Part shown: one piece after another, positions 27,956 to 37,900 of the stretch
Layout: every line of letters starts with the position of its first letter
How positions within the stretch are numbered: the stretch's first letter is position 1
From: [Flexibacter] sp. ATCC 35208
GTDB lineage: Bacteria > Bacteroidota > Bacteroidia > Chitinophagales > Chitinophagaceae
Direction: 5' to 3'
DNA: 64,000 bases
Assembly (NCBI RefSeq): GCF_001975825.1
Contig: NZ_MTKN01000002.1
Span: 124,001 to 188,000, forward strand
Translations under genes and position numbers: made by a program
The notes under the pieces: generated by a model
Seen by the model: only the letters and a program-made list of their open reading frames with translations
What the model was told of the DNA's origin: nothing
The model's database searches: none

Positions 27956-30037
27956 TCAATATTTTACAATCTTTCTTGTTTCTGTTTCCACACCATTGAA
28001 TACTCTTACCAGATAAACTCCAGGAGCTGCTTTGGACAGATCTACCTTTTCGCCACTTACAATCCGTTTTGGCGCCAGGATAGTCTTGCCATCCAGGGTG
28101 TAGATGCTTACATAGAGGTAGCCATCCTTAGTTGGCGCTTTCACCTGTACTTCGTTAGCAGTTGGGTTAGGCGTTACAGTGAGTGATGTAGAAAGTTTAG
28201 TCTCTTCCGTTACACCCTCCTGTACTTTTTCTGCAGTTGCAGCAGCAGGAGCAGCAGTACGGGCAGCAGATGCTGTAGAAGCACGTACTACCAGGGAAGT
28301 AGTCCAGTCATTCAGGTTCACGGTAGAACCGTCAGACAAACCTACTGATACCAGGCAGGACCAGTCACCTCTGAACAGGTAAGCATCGCCTGCGAAATTG
28401 ATATCCTTGTAAAGGATCACTTCGTAACCGCTTGCAATCTTCATAGATGAAACATCATCGTTCGCTGCACCCAGCGCAATCAAATCCGCCATGTTGTAGC
28501 TACCAACACCCAGCGAAATTGCATAGCCACCATAGCTACAATCCTTATAGATAGTAGCTGCAGCAGATGAAGGCGCAGGAACTGTACCTGTAATCTGGTA
28601 GCTACCCAGTGAAGCATAGTTGGAATAACCGGTAGTAGCAGGATCCAGGTAACCTGTACCTGTAATAGAAACATAATATGTACCTGCAGCAAGGGTCGCA
28701 CTCAGGGTAGCAGGCAGACCAGAAGGATTACCTGTTGCTACTACAGTACCACTACTGCTGTACAACGTAGCCAGGATATCCAGATTTGGCTGGCGGGTAG
28801 GTGTAGCAATGCTAAGAGAAAGTGCACCACCACCTGTTGTGAATGAGAAGAAGTCCAGGTCGCCTGTACGCTCAATCACACCACTTTTATTAACAGCACC
28901 GGTAGTGCTTACACCCAATGAAGATGCAGTAGCAATAGTACCACCATAATCATCTGTTCTGTAACCTACACCATAAGTAGCGCTGGAAATTTTAGCGAGA
29001 TCATCTTCAGTGTTGTTTGCATACTGGTATTCACCTTTACTCCATTGTACAACTGGAACATAATAACCTGCACCCATGATAGGCGCCCAGGTACCATTAC
29101 CCAGGTAGTAACCTTCAGAAGGAGAAGTACGGCCATCATGACCCAGACCAAAGGTATGGCCTATTTCATGTGAAGCTGCATCACCTGCACCCTTTACGCC
29201 ACCATTGAAAACCCAGCAAGGTGTTTCGTTACCCCAGTTGAAAGAACCGATGTAAGCTACACCACCACTGCCAGGCGCGGCTGTGTTGGTTGGGGTGAAG
29301 ATGCAACGCATTCTTCTGTTAGCAGGATATGAATTATACACTGCCTCATCATTGGTGATGTTCAGTTGGAATGGGCGGTAGTCTTCACTTACCAGTTCCC
29401 ATACTTCCAGCTGTTCAGCATCACTCAGGTTAGCAGCTGCTGCATTGATGGTCACACCACTGTTCCAGTAAGAACTGGTTACAACCTGGCCATCGAAATC
29501 CAGCAATACCACACCATTAGCGTTTGGCAGACTTTGCAGGGAGCCCAGTGCAGCTACACTGCTGGTAGCAGTAGCAGATGCCACCTTAGCTCCACCCTGT
29601 GGAGCAGGTGCTGGTGTATAATCGATACAAAGGATAGAATCCAGTGGTACCTGTTTCACATAGGCAGTACCGTTTTCAGTATAATATTTATACCCAGTTT
29701 TGGTTTTACGGAGAATCACGAAACCACGTACATCTTCTCCTTTTACTTCCAGGTAGAAAGATGAACCAGCTACACCATCAATCTCACCGGCCATAAACTC
29801 CTCTGTTTTATTGTCTGTACGACGGGAGTTTACTTTACCAGTCAATACAGTATTTGGACCTACTTTTAATTCTGCAGCGCTGGTCAGACGTGCATTAGAA
29901 GATTTTGCCTGTGCTCTGATATCGTCGCGAAGGCCCGCAGGAGAACCTAAGCGATAAGGTTGTTGTTGCCCGAAAGCAAATGCCGCCGACATCAGCAGCA
30001 TAGTTGCGCCAGATAGAAATTTTACAATTGTGCTCAT
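27956..30037 (-). CDS. Secreted metzincin-type zinc protease, PPC and beta/gamma-crystallin domains, T9SS type A CTD
   Basis: The 693-residue product has a signal peptide (residues 1-23), a propeptide-like region and a catalytic domain with HEIGHTFGLGH at 290-300 (zinc ligands His290, His294, His300; catalytic Glu291) and a candidate Met-turn at Met321 (WAPIMG). A pre-peptidase C-terminal domain (~385-480) follows, then a beta/gamma-crystallin-like domain (~490-585, YKDCSYGGYAISL and YKDINFAGDAYLF). The last ~75 residues are a T9SS type A sorting domain (LTVTPNPTANEVQV ... LDGKTIL ... GVYLVRV). It should be exported and cleaved at the surface. It closes an operon of glycoside hydrolases (36 bp after the GH16 gene), which points to breakdown of protein in a composite polymer or cell wall. 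Substrate specificity unknown. Confidence 0.88.
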   Translation of the reverse strand: MSTIVKFLSGATMLLMSAAFAFGQQQPYRLGSPAGLRDDIRAQAKSSNARLTSAAELKVGPNTVLTGKVNSRRTDNKTEEFMAGEIDGVAGSSFYLEVKGEDVRGFVILRKTKTGYKYYTENGTAYVKQVPLDSILCIDYTPAPAPQGGAKVASATATSSVAALGSLQSLPNANGVVLLDFDGQVVTSSYWNSGVTINAAAANLSDAEQLEVWELVSEDYRPFQLNITNDEAVYNSYPANRRMRCIFTPTNTAAPGSGGVAYIGSFNWGNETPCWVFNGGVKGAGDAASHEIGHTFGLGHDGRTSPSEGYYLGNGTWAPIMGAGYYVPVVQWSKGEYQYANNTEDDLAKISSATYGVGYRTDDYGGTIATASSLGVSTTGAVNKSGVIERTGDLDFFSFTTGGGALSLSIATPTRQPNLDILATLYSSSGTVVATGNPSGLPATLSATLAAGTYYVSITGTGYLDPATTGYSNYASLGSYQITGTVPAPSSAAATIYKDCSYGGYAISLGVGSYNMADLIALGAANDDVSSMKIASGYEVILYKDINFAGDAYLFRGDWSCLVSVGLSDGSTVNLNDWTTSLVVRASTASAARTAAPAAATAEKVQEGVTEETKLSTSLTVTPNPTANEVQVKAPTKDGYLYVSIYTLDGKTILAPKRIVSGEKVDLSKAAPGVYLVRVFNGVETETRKIVKY

Positions 30038-30073
30038 AAGGGTTTACGTTGATAGATTAAAACAAATGCTCTT

Positions 30074-31231
30074 TTACAGTTTTGTAATCTTGAACCAGTT
30101 CAGGTTCCAGCCTCCGGCCTGGGCGTAGATACCGAAGTTGTACGTACCGGCATTGATGGTTACGGTATGGGAAACCGTCGTCCAGTTCTGCCAGCCACCT
30201 GTAGATGGTATATCCAGGTAACCCAGGACAGTAGAACCTGCATTCAGGTCAAGAGAGAGACGACCACCACCACTCAATGAAGCTACACGGTATTCAATTT
30301 TGTAAGTACCGGTAGTAGGAATGGTAATGCTGTTGTAAGCCATCCAGTCGCCAGTGTCGATGTAACCAACGTCTGATCCACCATTGGTATCAGTAGTAGT
30401 TTCAGTTTGTACACCAGACATAGAGCTGTAAGATTCTGCTTCTACCTGTTTGGTAAATGCACTGGTACCACCATCCTGGTATACTCTTACATAATCCACA
30501 TACATTTTAGCAGGGAATGCAGCGTTATTGATGGTGAAACCAGGCCAGTTACCGCCAATCGCGAAGTTCAGGATGATGAAGAATGCCTTCTGGAATTCTT
30601 CAGTACTGCCTACGTTGTTAGCGATATTGATTTCGTTGTACTGTGCACCATCTACAAACCACCTGATATAGGTAGAGGTCCATTCGATGGAATAAACGTG
30701 GTAACCAGTCACGGACACAGGTGTGTTACTGCCGTAATCGGCCTGACCACCATTGGTACCTACCCAATGTACAGTACCGTACACGTTGGATTCGGTGTTA
30801 ATGTGTTCCATGATATCGATTTCGCCGCAGGCTGGCCAGCCTACAGAACCGATGTTGTCGCCCAGCATCCAGAATGCAGGCCATGAACCAGAAAAAGAGG
30901 GCATTGCAATACGGGCTTCAATCTTGCCGTATGTCCATGATTTTTTGCCCTGAGTCTTCATACGGGTGGAAGTATAGCTGGCACCGCCGTAGCTCTCATT
31001 TTTTGCAGTAATTACCAGCTGACCATTTTCGATACTGGCATTCTCTGCCCGGTAGTATTCCAGCTCGTTATTGCCCCAGCCACCGGCGCCGGTCTCGAAT
31101 ACCCAGTCAGAGCCAATGCTGCTGGTGAATTCGTCTGCCCACACCAGTTGCCAGTTTTGTGCCATGGCAGCGCTACCTGTCAGTGCTAACATAGCGGTTA
31201 ACAATAGAGGGAATTTCAAGGATCGAATCAT
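30074..31231 (-). CDS. GH16 beta-glucanase (laminarinase-like) with CBM6
   Basis: The 385-residue product has a signal peptide (to ~25, AAMAQ), a GH16 domain (~26-250) and a C-terminal CBM6 (~258-385). The GH16 catalytic signature is GEIDIMEHI at 136-144: Glu137 nucleophile, Asp139 helper, Glu142 acid/base. The N-terminal WQLVWADEFTSS and WGNNELEYY motifs fit bacterial beta-1,3- or beta-1,3(4)-glucanases. The CBM6 is nearly identical to those of the two upstream GH18-type genes. The protein ends right after the CBM6 (LNWFKITKL) and has no T9SS sorting domain, unlike its three operon partners. It may therefore stay in the periplasm or leave by another route. Exact glucan specificity cannot be read. 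Confidence 0.9.
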   Translation of the reverse strand: MIRSLKFPLLLTAMLALTGSAAMAQNWQLVWADEFTSSIGSDWVFETGAGGWGNNELEYYRAENASIENGQLVITAKNESYGGASYTSTRMKTQGKKSWTYGKIEARIAMPSFSGSWPAFWMLGDNIGSVGWPACGEIDIMEHINTESNVYGTVHWVGTNGGQADYGSNTPVSVTGYHVYSIEWTSTYIRWFVDGAQYNEINIANNVGSTEEFQKAFFIILNFAIGGNWPGFTINNAAFPAKMYVDYVRVYQDGGTSAFTKQVEAESYSSMSGVQTETTTDTNGGSDVGYIDTGDWMAYNSITIPTTGTYKIEYRVASLSGGGRLSLDLNAGSTVLGYLDIPSTGGWQNWTTVSHTVTINAGTYNFGIYAQAGGWNLNWFKITKL

Positions 31232-31289
31232 AATTGAGGGTTTTGGTTTTAAATGGTTAATAAAAAATCGATATGGTATATCTCTAGCC

Positions 31290-32891
31290 TTATTGTTTTA
31301 CAAACTTCTTCGTGATTCGTTTTTCACCTTTTGTATAGATCAACAGGTATGTACCTGCTGGTAAACCTGATACCGCGATCTGCTGTACCCCACTCTTTAC
31401 ATTTAATACCTGCTTGCCATTCAGGTCGTAAACAGTGAGGTAACCGCCTGGTTGGGTGTAATCACCTTTCAGGTGCAGATCGGTTGCTACAGGATTAGGG
31501 TATATAATCACACTGCTCTCATGCGTATCGGCAGTGGTTATAGTCGTAGTAGTTTCAGCTGCTGTGGTCTTTGCTGATGATTGTTTGGTGATCTTAATCC
31601 AGTTCAGATTCCAGCCACCTGCCTGTGCATAAATACCCAGTGCATAAGTTCCAGCTGTTACACTTACTGTATGAGAAATCGTGGTCCATGTTTGCCAGCC
31701 ACCAGTTACCGGAACATTTAAATATCCCAATACAGTAGCACCTGCATTCAGATCGAGGGACAACTGTCCGCCAGTACTTTCGCTGGCAACACGATATTCA
31801 ATTTTATAGGTACCTGTTGATGGGAAGTTGATATTGGTATAAGCCATCCAATCACCGGTATCGATATAACCTACATTCAAACCACCATCAGTATCTGTTG
31901 TTGTTTCTGTCTGCACACCTGACATAGATGTATAATTCTCTGCCTGTATCAGTGTAGAAGTGCCACCGGTGCCACCCTGTAATACACCCAGTTCAGTATT
32001 GATAGCGGATACCAGTGAATAGGTACCTGTTGCATCGCCAGAAAGTTCCCAGATCATGATACCACCACCAGAATTGTAAGCCAGGTCAGTTTTAGCTTTG
32101 ATGGTAGTGATACCATTGTAGCCTACACCACTATAAGTATCGCTATATGGATCAGCACCTCTGGCGATCAGCGCAGCATAAGTTTCCCAGGAAGGACGTC
32201 CGTAAAAAGGTACACCCAGGATAGCCTTTGAGGCTGCCAGGCCTCTACCCTTCCAGTAAGTGATAGCTTGTGATGCATAAGTATAAGTAGAGTGATCGTA
32301 GTTGTTATAATCGTACGCCATGATGTTCAGGAAATCTACCTGTGCGAATACACTGCTCAGAATGCTTTCACCACCTGTACCTACTACAGCAGCAGTCAGC
32401 AGTTTGCCCTGATTGTGCAGAGCAGTAGCCAGCTGTGTCATGAGGGATACATAGTTGTTGGCAGATGCACCTGCATCAGGATATTCCCAGTCTATATCCA
32501 CACCATCCAATCCATACTGACTCACAAAACTGAGCAGGTTGTTCACAAATGTGGTGCGATAAGTACTGTTGGCTGCAATGGATTCAAAACCGCTATCATC
32601 ACCATTATTCCATCCACCTACAGCAATCAGCACTTTCTTTCCGTTCGCATGTGCGAGAGAAACCAGACTGTAAAGTTTGGAAGAATTTTCAATGGCCTGC
32701 AAACCACCAGTAGCTGTAGGCAGCAGGAAGGCATAGTTGATGTGGGTCAATTTGCTATACTGAATAGCATTCACATCACCTGACCATGAAGGCATATATC
32801 CCACTACTTTGAATTGCGAGAATACCTGAGAAGAAGAAATAAGGGTTGCAATGCTGAGGAATGCAGCCCTTATCCATTTGTTTGTTTGCAT
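31290..32891 (-). CDS. Secreted GH18 chitinase with CBM6 and T9SS type A CTD
   Basis: I place the start at 32891 (MQTNKWIRAAFLSIATLISS), because it gives a normal signal peptide; a frame open 22 codons further upstream overlaps the previous gene. The 533-residue product has a GH18 domain (~27-310) with the catalytic motif LDGVDIDWEYPDAG (Asp129-x-x-Asp132-x-Asp134-x-Glu136) and IAVGGWNNG as the SxGG equivalent. A CBM6 (~325-455) and a T9SS type A sorting domain (~470-533: VIIYPNPVATDLHL, LNGKQVL, GTYLLIY) follow. It should hydrolyse chitin or related beta-1,4-GlcNAc polymers at or beyond the cell surface. It lies in the middle of the depolymerase operon, 28 bp downstream of the GH18-like gene and 58 bp upstream of the GH16 gene. 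Confidence 0.92.
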   Translation of the reverse strand: MQTNKWIRAAFLSIATLISSSQVFSQFKVVGYMPSWSGDVNAIQYSKLTHINYAFLLPTATGGLQAIENSSKLYSLVSLAHANGKKVLIAVGGWNNGDDSGFESIAANSTYRTTFVNNLLSFVSQYGLDGVDIDWEYPDAGASANNYVSLMTQLATALHNQGKLLTAAVVGTGGESILSSVFAQVDFLNIMAYDYNNYDHSTYTYASQAITYWKGRGLAASKAILGVPFYGRPSWETYAALIARGADPYSDTYSGVGYNGITTIKAKTDLAYNSGGGIMIWELSGDATGTYSLVSAINTELGVLQGGTGGTSTLIQAENYTSMSGVQTETTTDTDGGLNVGYIDTGDWMAYTNINFPSTGTYKIEYRVASESTGGQLSLDLNAGATVLGYLNVPVTGGWQTWTTISHTVSVTAGTYALGIYAQAGGWNLNWIKITKQSSAKTTAAETTTTITTADTHESSVIIYPNPVATDLHLKGDYTQPGGYLTVYDLNGKQVLNVKSGVQQIAVSGLPAGTYLLIYTKGEKRITKKFVKQ

Positions 32892-32919
32892 ATGGTTTAT
32901 TTTGAGGGAGTGAAAAAAA

Positions 32920-34716
32920 TTAATGTTTGATGAACTGGCGGGTGGTACGATTACCATCTTTGATGATGACCAGTGTATACATTCCCGGTATTAGCCGGGA
33001 TATATTGATAATATTAGAATTTGGTTTTAAATTAATCACCTGATTACCTGTTACATCATAAACCTGTATCAATGCACCTATCAGATCTGCATTGATCTTT
33101 AATTCATTTTGTGCAGGATTGGGAGATATATTAAACACAGTCGCTTTGGGAGTAGCTGCCACTCTAGCACCTGATACTGGTGTAATACTCCACCAGTTCA
33201 GGTTCCAGCCACCAGATTGTGCATAGATACCAAAGGCATATGTACCGGCTGTAATATTCACAGTCTGTGATACAGTCTGCCAGGTTTGCCAGCCACCGGT
33301 TACAGGAATTGTTTGATATCCCAGCACAGTAGCACCTGCATTCAGATCCAATGATAACTGACCACCTGTTGATTCACTGGCCACCCGGTAATCTATTTGA
33401 TACGTACCGGTCGTTGGAATAGTAATATTTGAATACGCCAGCCAATCGCCGGTATCTATATAACCTACGCTCAAACCACCATCTGTATCCGTAGTTGTTT
33501 CAGTCTGTACACCTGACATAGAGTTATAACTTTCTGCCTGAATTTTAGTAGTAGATGCGGATGTACTTGCAGCTACTTTGAGTGAACTGATGATATCATT
33601 AAAGCTGTTATTCACCAGACAGGAATTATTTGCATTTACCAGCAAGGAACTGCCACCATAATTATCGTCTGCATACACCGTGGTCTGGTAGCCACTGGCC
33701 AGCTGAATAGAAGAAATATCATCATTCAGTATACCATGTGATTTGAGTTGTGTCAGCGTATAATTACCTGTTGGTAAACTAATCCCTAAACCACTATAAT
33801 TACAATCTTTATAAAAAGTAGCCGCAGCCGTATTCAGGCCACCACCACCAAATACACTATTCACAGCAGACGCATAACCGGCGGTTGAACTTGAGTTGTC
33901 AATATCATCATATAACCAGATAAAACCACCGCCCAGTTTACTGCTACAACTACTCTTCCATGAATTCAATGTACTTGTCACCTGAGTAGTAGATTTTTCT
34001 GAATCCCACAAACCTGCGTAAATAGGAATAGACCCAAAGCTCCAGCTGCTACTGCAGGGACTATTGCCAGCGCCACCTGAATAACATTGCAGATCTACAC
34101 GGGTAACTGTACCTGCCAGCTGACTATTCGTATTCGTCGCTACGCTGGTCCAGTAACTGGTATTGTTATAAGGCACCAGTGTCACCTTATAACCCAGATT
34201 ACCCAGCATCACTGCCAGGGCAGTAGAAGAGCTTACATCATACGTGCTTTCATCATCAAAAGCAATCGCATCTACAGCAGGGATAGCATTTTTCAATGCC
34301 TGGAAATTTTTATACAGGATACTTGTGCTACCTGTACCCTGTGCCGCAATCAAACTTTTAATATTTGCGAAGGTACTGGAGCCCCATGCGCTGATGCAAA
34401 ACTCAACCCTATTGATAGTGGTAGGGGCAGACTTGAGCAGGGCTATATCATTTGCAAAATTTGGATAGGTGCTGGCACCCACATAAGATCCATTTTGCAC
34501 TAACGGGAATTCGGCATTGAAGTTAAAGTTGCCACTGGCATCGATATGTATGGTCCATACTACTACATATGTAAAGCCTGAATTTTTGAGTTCACTGATG
34601 GAGTAGCTTCTGTTTTTATATACAGGTCCACCAGCATAAATACCTGATTGAGCAAAGAGCGCAGTATGAGTCAAAAGCGCCATAAGCAGCAGTATGATAC
34701 AGTTCTTAGCATTCAT
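32920..34716 (-). CDS. Secreted GH18-like TIM-barrel protein with beta/gamma-crystallin, CBM6 and T9SS type A CTD
   Basis: The 598-residue product has a signal peptide (to ~23), then a ~270-residue domain that reads like a divergent GH18 barrel. Its DAIAFDDE at 149-156 aligns with the DxxDxDxE motif, keeping Asp149, Asp154 and Glu156 but with Ala152 in place of the second Asp. A beta/gamma-crystallin-like domain (~297-385, FYKDCNYSGLGISL and YADDNYGGSSLLV), a CBM6 (~393-518) and a T9SS type A sorting domain (~530-598) follow. It is the first gene of the depolymerase operon. It may be a weak or altered chitinase/endo-glycosidase, or a binding protein. The barrel assignment is by pattern only; CBM6 and the sorting domain are secure. 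Confidence 0.8.
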   Translation of the reverse strand: MNAKNCIILLLMALLTHTALFAQSGIYAGGPVYKNRSYSISELKNSGFTYVVVWTIHIDASGNFNFNAEFPLVQNGSYVGASTYPNFANDIALLKSAPTTINRVEFCISAWGSSTFANIKSLIAAQGTGSTSILYKNFQALKNAIPAVDAIAFDDESTYDVSSSTALAVMLGNLGYKVTLVPYNNTSYWTSVATNTNSQLAGTVTRVDLQCYSGGAGNSPCSSSWSFGSIPIYAGLWDSEKSTTQVTSTLNSWKSSCSSKLGGGFIWLYDDIDNSSSTAGYASAVNSVFGGGGLNTAAATFYKDCNYSGLGISLPTGNYTLTQLKSHGILNDDISSIQLASGYQTTVYADDNYGGSSLLVNANNSCLVNNSFNDIISSLKVAASTSASTTKIQAESYNSMSGVQTETTTDTDGGLSVGYIDTGDWLAYSNITIPTTGTYQIDYRVASESTGGQLSLDLNAGATVLGYQTIPVTGGWQTWQTVSQTVNITAGTYAFGIYAQSGGWNLNWWSITPVSGARVAATPKATVFNISPNPAQNELKINADLIGALIQVYDVTGNQVINLKPNSNIINISRLIPGMYTLVIIKDGNRTTRQFIKH

Positions 34717-34832
34717 AAAGAATGATTTTAGCCTGTTAATAAATGAGGATTAACGTGGAAAGAAATGAAGAATAAATTGGTAGGAGTGTAAAGGTTTAGT
34801 TCATGCAGGTTCAGTTTTAAAGAGTGAATAAA

Positions 34833-34875
34833 GCCGCATCGGAGACCGCCCCGCTTTGAGGGCGGTTCCTGCGGT
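34833..34875. other. Nested GC-rich hairpin upstream of the depolymerase operon
   Basis: ACCGCCC (34845-34851) pairs with GGGCGGT (34860-34866), enclosed by CCGCA / TGCGG. It sits in the 276-bp spacer between the two chitinase units and could be part of a leader or terminator. No T-run follows on either strand. Confidence 0.45.
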
Positions 34876-34923
34876 GAGGGAAAAGTAAAAAATCTTACTG
34901 CAACAGTTTTTCAGAAATTAGAA

Positions 34924-34963
34924 TTAGGAACTACGGGATTTTTTAATCTCCCGTAGTTCCTAA
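34924..34963 (-). terminator. Stem-loop after the double-GH18 chitinase gene, probable terminator
   Basis: The arms 34924-34938 and 34949-34963 form a perfect 15-bp stem with a 10-nt A/T loop, 30 bp past the chitinase stop on the minus strand. The run of U after the stem is weak, so termination is probable rather than certain. Confidence 0.6.
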
Positions 34964-34992
34964 GGATAGATGGAGCGTGTCTGCTCAGTCAA

Positions 34993-37900
34993 TTACATTT
35001 TAATCACCTTCGCAGCACCATTGCGACCGGTTTTTGCATTGGATGTTTTCAGTATCCATGTACCCTGAGGTAAACGGCTTACATCCAGTGTAATCACCTG
35101 TGCACCTTTGGCGCCAGCTACATATTCTTTTCTGATCACAGGATTGCTACCATTGATGCTCCACAGTTCTACCCAGATCTTTTCACCAGCAGCAGCGGTT
35201 AAGCTTACCTGCAGATTGTTGCCCGTAACAGGGTTAGGGAACACGAGGATCTGATCTTTGGCAGTTGTTTCGGCAGCAACTACAGTTGTATTGGTAGTTC
35301 TTGCAGCAGAAGCGGTACAAGCACCCAGTGGTTGCCACCAATAGTCAGCAGTACCAGGCGTTACATTGTACAGGCCATTTGCAAGGCTTACATACAGATA
35401 ACCGTTGTATACTACTTTATCACCTGCGTTGTACACAGAAGGATATGGCTGGTAAGTAGCCACACCTGCACAGTTTCCGGTGCTGGTAGATCCGCTTACG
35501 GTGATGCTTACAGCAGTGCTGGTAGTAGTGTTACCACTGTTGTCAGTAGCTTTTGCTGTGAGGGAATAAGTACCTGCGGCTACGCTGGTCCAGCTGTAAG
35601 TGTAAGGTGAAGCAGTCACAGTACCCAACAGTGTAGAGCCATTGTAGAAGGCTACGCTCGCGATAGTGCCATCAGCATCAGATGCAGCAGCGGTGATAGA
35701 TACAGTAGCAGGGGCAGTATAAGAAGCACCTGCAGATGGAGAAGAGATGCTTACAGTTGGTGCAGAACCTGTACCGGTTCCACCACCAGAGCAATCACCT
35801 GTATATGTCCAAACCTGGCTGTCGCCGGAGTGCGTATCAGGTTGTTCACCCTGTGTCCACCATTTAGCAGTATAGATCTTACTGTTATACACCACCTTGG
35901 TGCCACCGGTGTAGATACCGGTAGCAGTCCAGGCAGCGATACCGTCGCAAGTACCGCTACCTGTGCTACTTGTTACTACAATTGCAACAGCTGCAGAAGT
36001 TGTTACCGCGCCGGCGTTGTCTGTCGCCTTCGCAGTCAGTGAGTAGCTGCCTGCTGCTACACTACTCCAGGTATAGGTATAGGGACTGGTAGTAGAGGTA
36101 CCCAACAGTGTAGAACCGTTGTAGAATTCTACCTTGGCAATAGAACCATCGGAATCTGTAGCAGTAGCTGTAATAGTCACAGAAGCTGGTGCTGTAAATG
36201 AAGCATTGGCAGCTGGTGAAGTGATGCTTACAGATGGGGACTGATTACCACCGGTAGTACCAAAGAAGAACGGATAATAGTTGCTGGCGAATTCTTTGTT
36301 ATTCACCGCATCCCAGTTGATAGACCAGGTCATAATACCACGCAGACCGGAATAACCAGCGCTGTTACGTAAGGTATATGTACCACCATAGGACTGACCC
36401 TTTACTAAATAATTCAAAGCATTCAATACAGCTGAAGGAGCAGTGTATCCGCTACCTGCTGCACCTGGAGCTGCTGGCAGACCGAAGGCTACCTGGTCAG
36501 GACGCAATGCAGGGAATGTCTGGCTGGTACCGGAAACAGTGAAACCTGTCAACAGCATTTCTGTCATAGATACGATAAAGTCAGCTGTAGCAGAGCTGTA
36601 TACTTTATTATCCAGGGCTGTTACTGAACCTGTGTTGTACAGCTGTGGCTGAATCCAGGACAACTGATCTTTCAGACCATAAATGATAGGCAGATAAGCA
36701 CCTACCAGTGGAGAATAAGTAGCACCGTAAGCAGTCTGTACATAATATGTTTCAGGCGCCATGGTCAGCAAGCAGTTTTTACCCTGTGCTGTACGGTAAG
36801 AGATGATTTCTTTACATGCAGCGATCAGGTTTACCACTTTCGCGGTAGTAGGCGCTGTAAAGTTTTTATCTCCGTTATCCAGTTGGAGGGAAGTACCGCC
36901 TTCGATATCCAGATCAAAACCATCGAAGTTGTAGTTGTCTAACACAGCTTTCATGCTGGTGATGAAGCTGGCTTTAGCTGTAGCAGAAGACAGCAACAGG
37001 GTTCCGTTTTCACCGCCGATAGACAGTAAAACTTTTCTACCCTGCGCCTGTAATGTAGCAATATCAGATTTAATTTCACTTTCAGAAGTAAGGCTTGCAT
37101 CAGGAGTGAAGCTTACTGTAGCATAGTCAGTTCCGGTAGTAGCAAATGCAACTTCAATTACATTATACCTTGAATCTACATCTTTCAGACGTATGTAAGG
37201 AGCAGAAGCCAGGTTCCAGTCATGCCAGTAACCTACCAGTACCTTACCGGAAGTATTGTCAGAAGTAGAAGACTTAACGGTAACGGCTACTGCGGAAGAA
37301 GTGGTAGTAGCACCAGCATTGTCGGTAGCAACGGCAGTGATGGAGTAGCTACCTGCACTTACATTGCTCCATGAATAAGTAAATGGAGCAGCAGTAACAG
37401 TTGCGAGCAGTGTAGCACCGTTATAGAACGCCACTTTGCTGATAGAACCATCGCTGTCAGCAGCTGTAGCTGTGATAGAGATAGCACCACCGGCAGTGTA
37501 AGAAGCACCACCAGCAGGAGAAGTGATGCTCACGGTTGGTGACTGGTTGGTAGTGCCTGTACCATTTGCAAATACAGCATTCAGCTTATTTACCAGCGGA
37601 GAGGTAGTAGCAGGGCAATAAATCAGTTTACCTTTTGCAGTCGTGCTGCTGGTCATGTTCAGCATATCGCCGAATACCTGCCATACAATCACACCCGCCA
37701 GGCCATTGTCATTGATGTATTGTGCTTTAAGACCAATAGATTTTTCGTTGTCATAGCTCAGGAAGTAGTTGCCTTTTGTCATGTAAGGCACCTTCGCATT
37801 ATCATCCCAATGATCAGTCCAGCCAGAACCGGAGCCTGTCTGCTGCAGGATGTAGCTATAGTTTGGTGTACCATCCCACAGGTTCAATGCCCAGTTGGTA

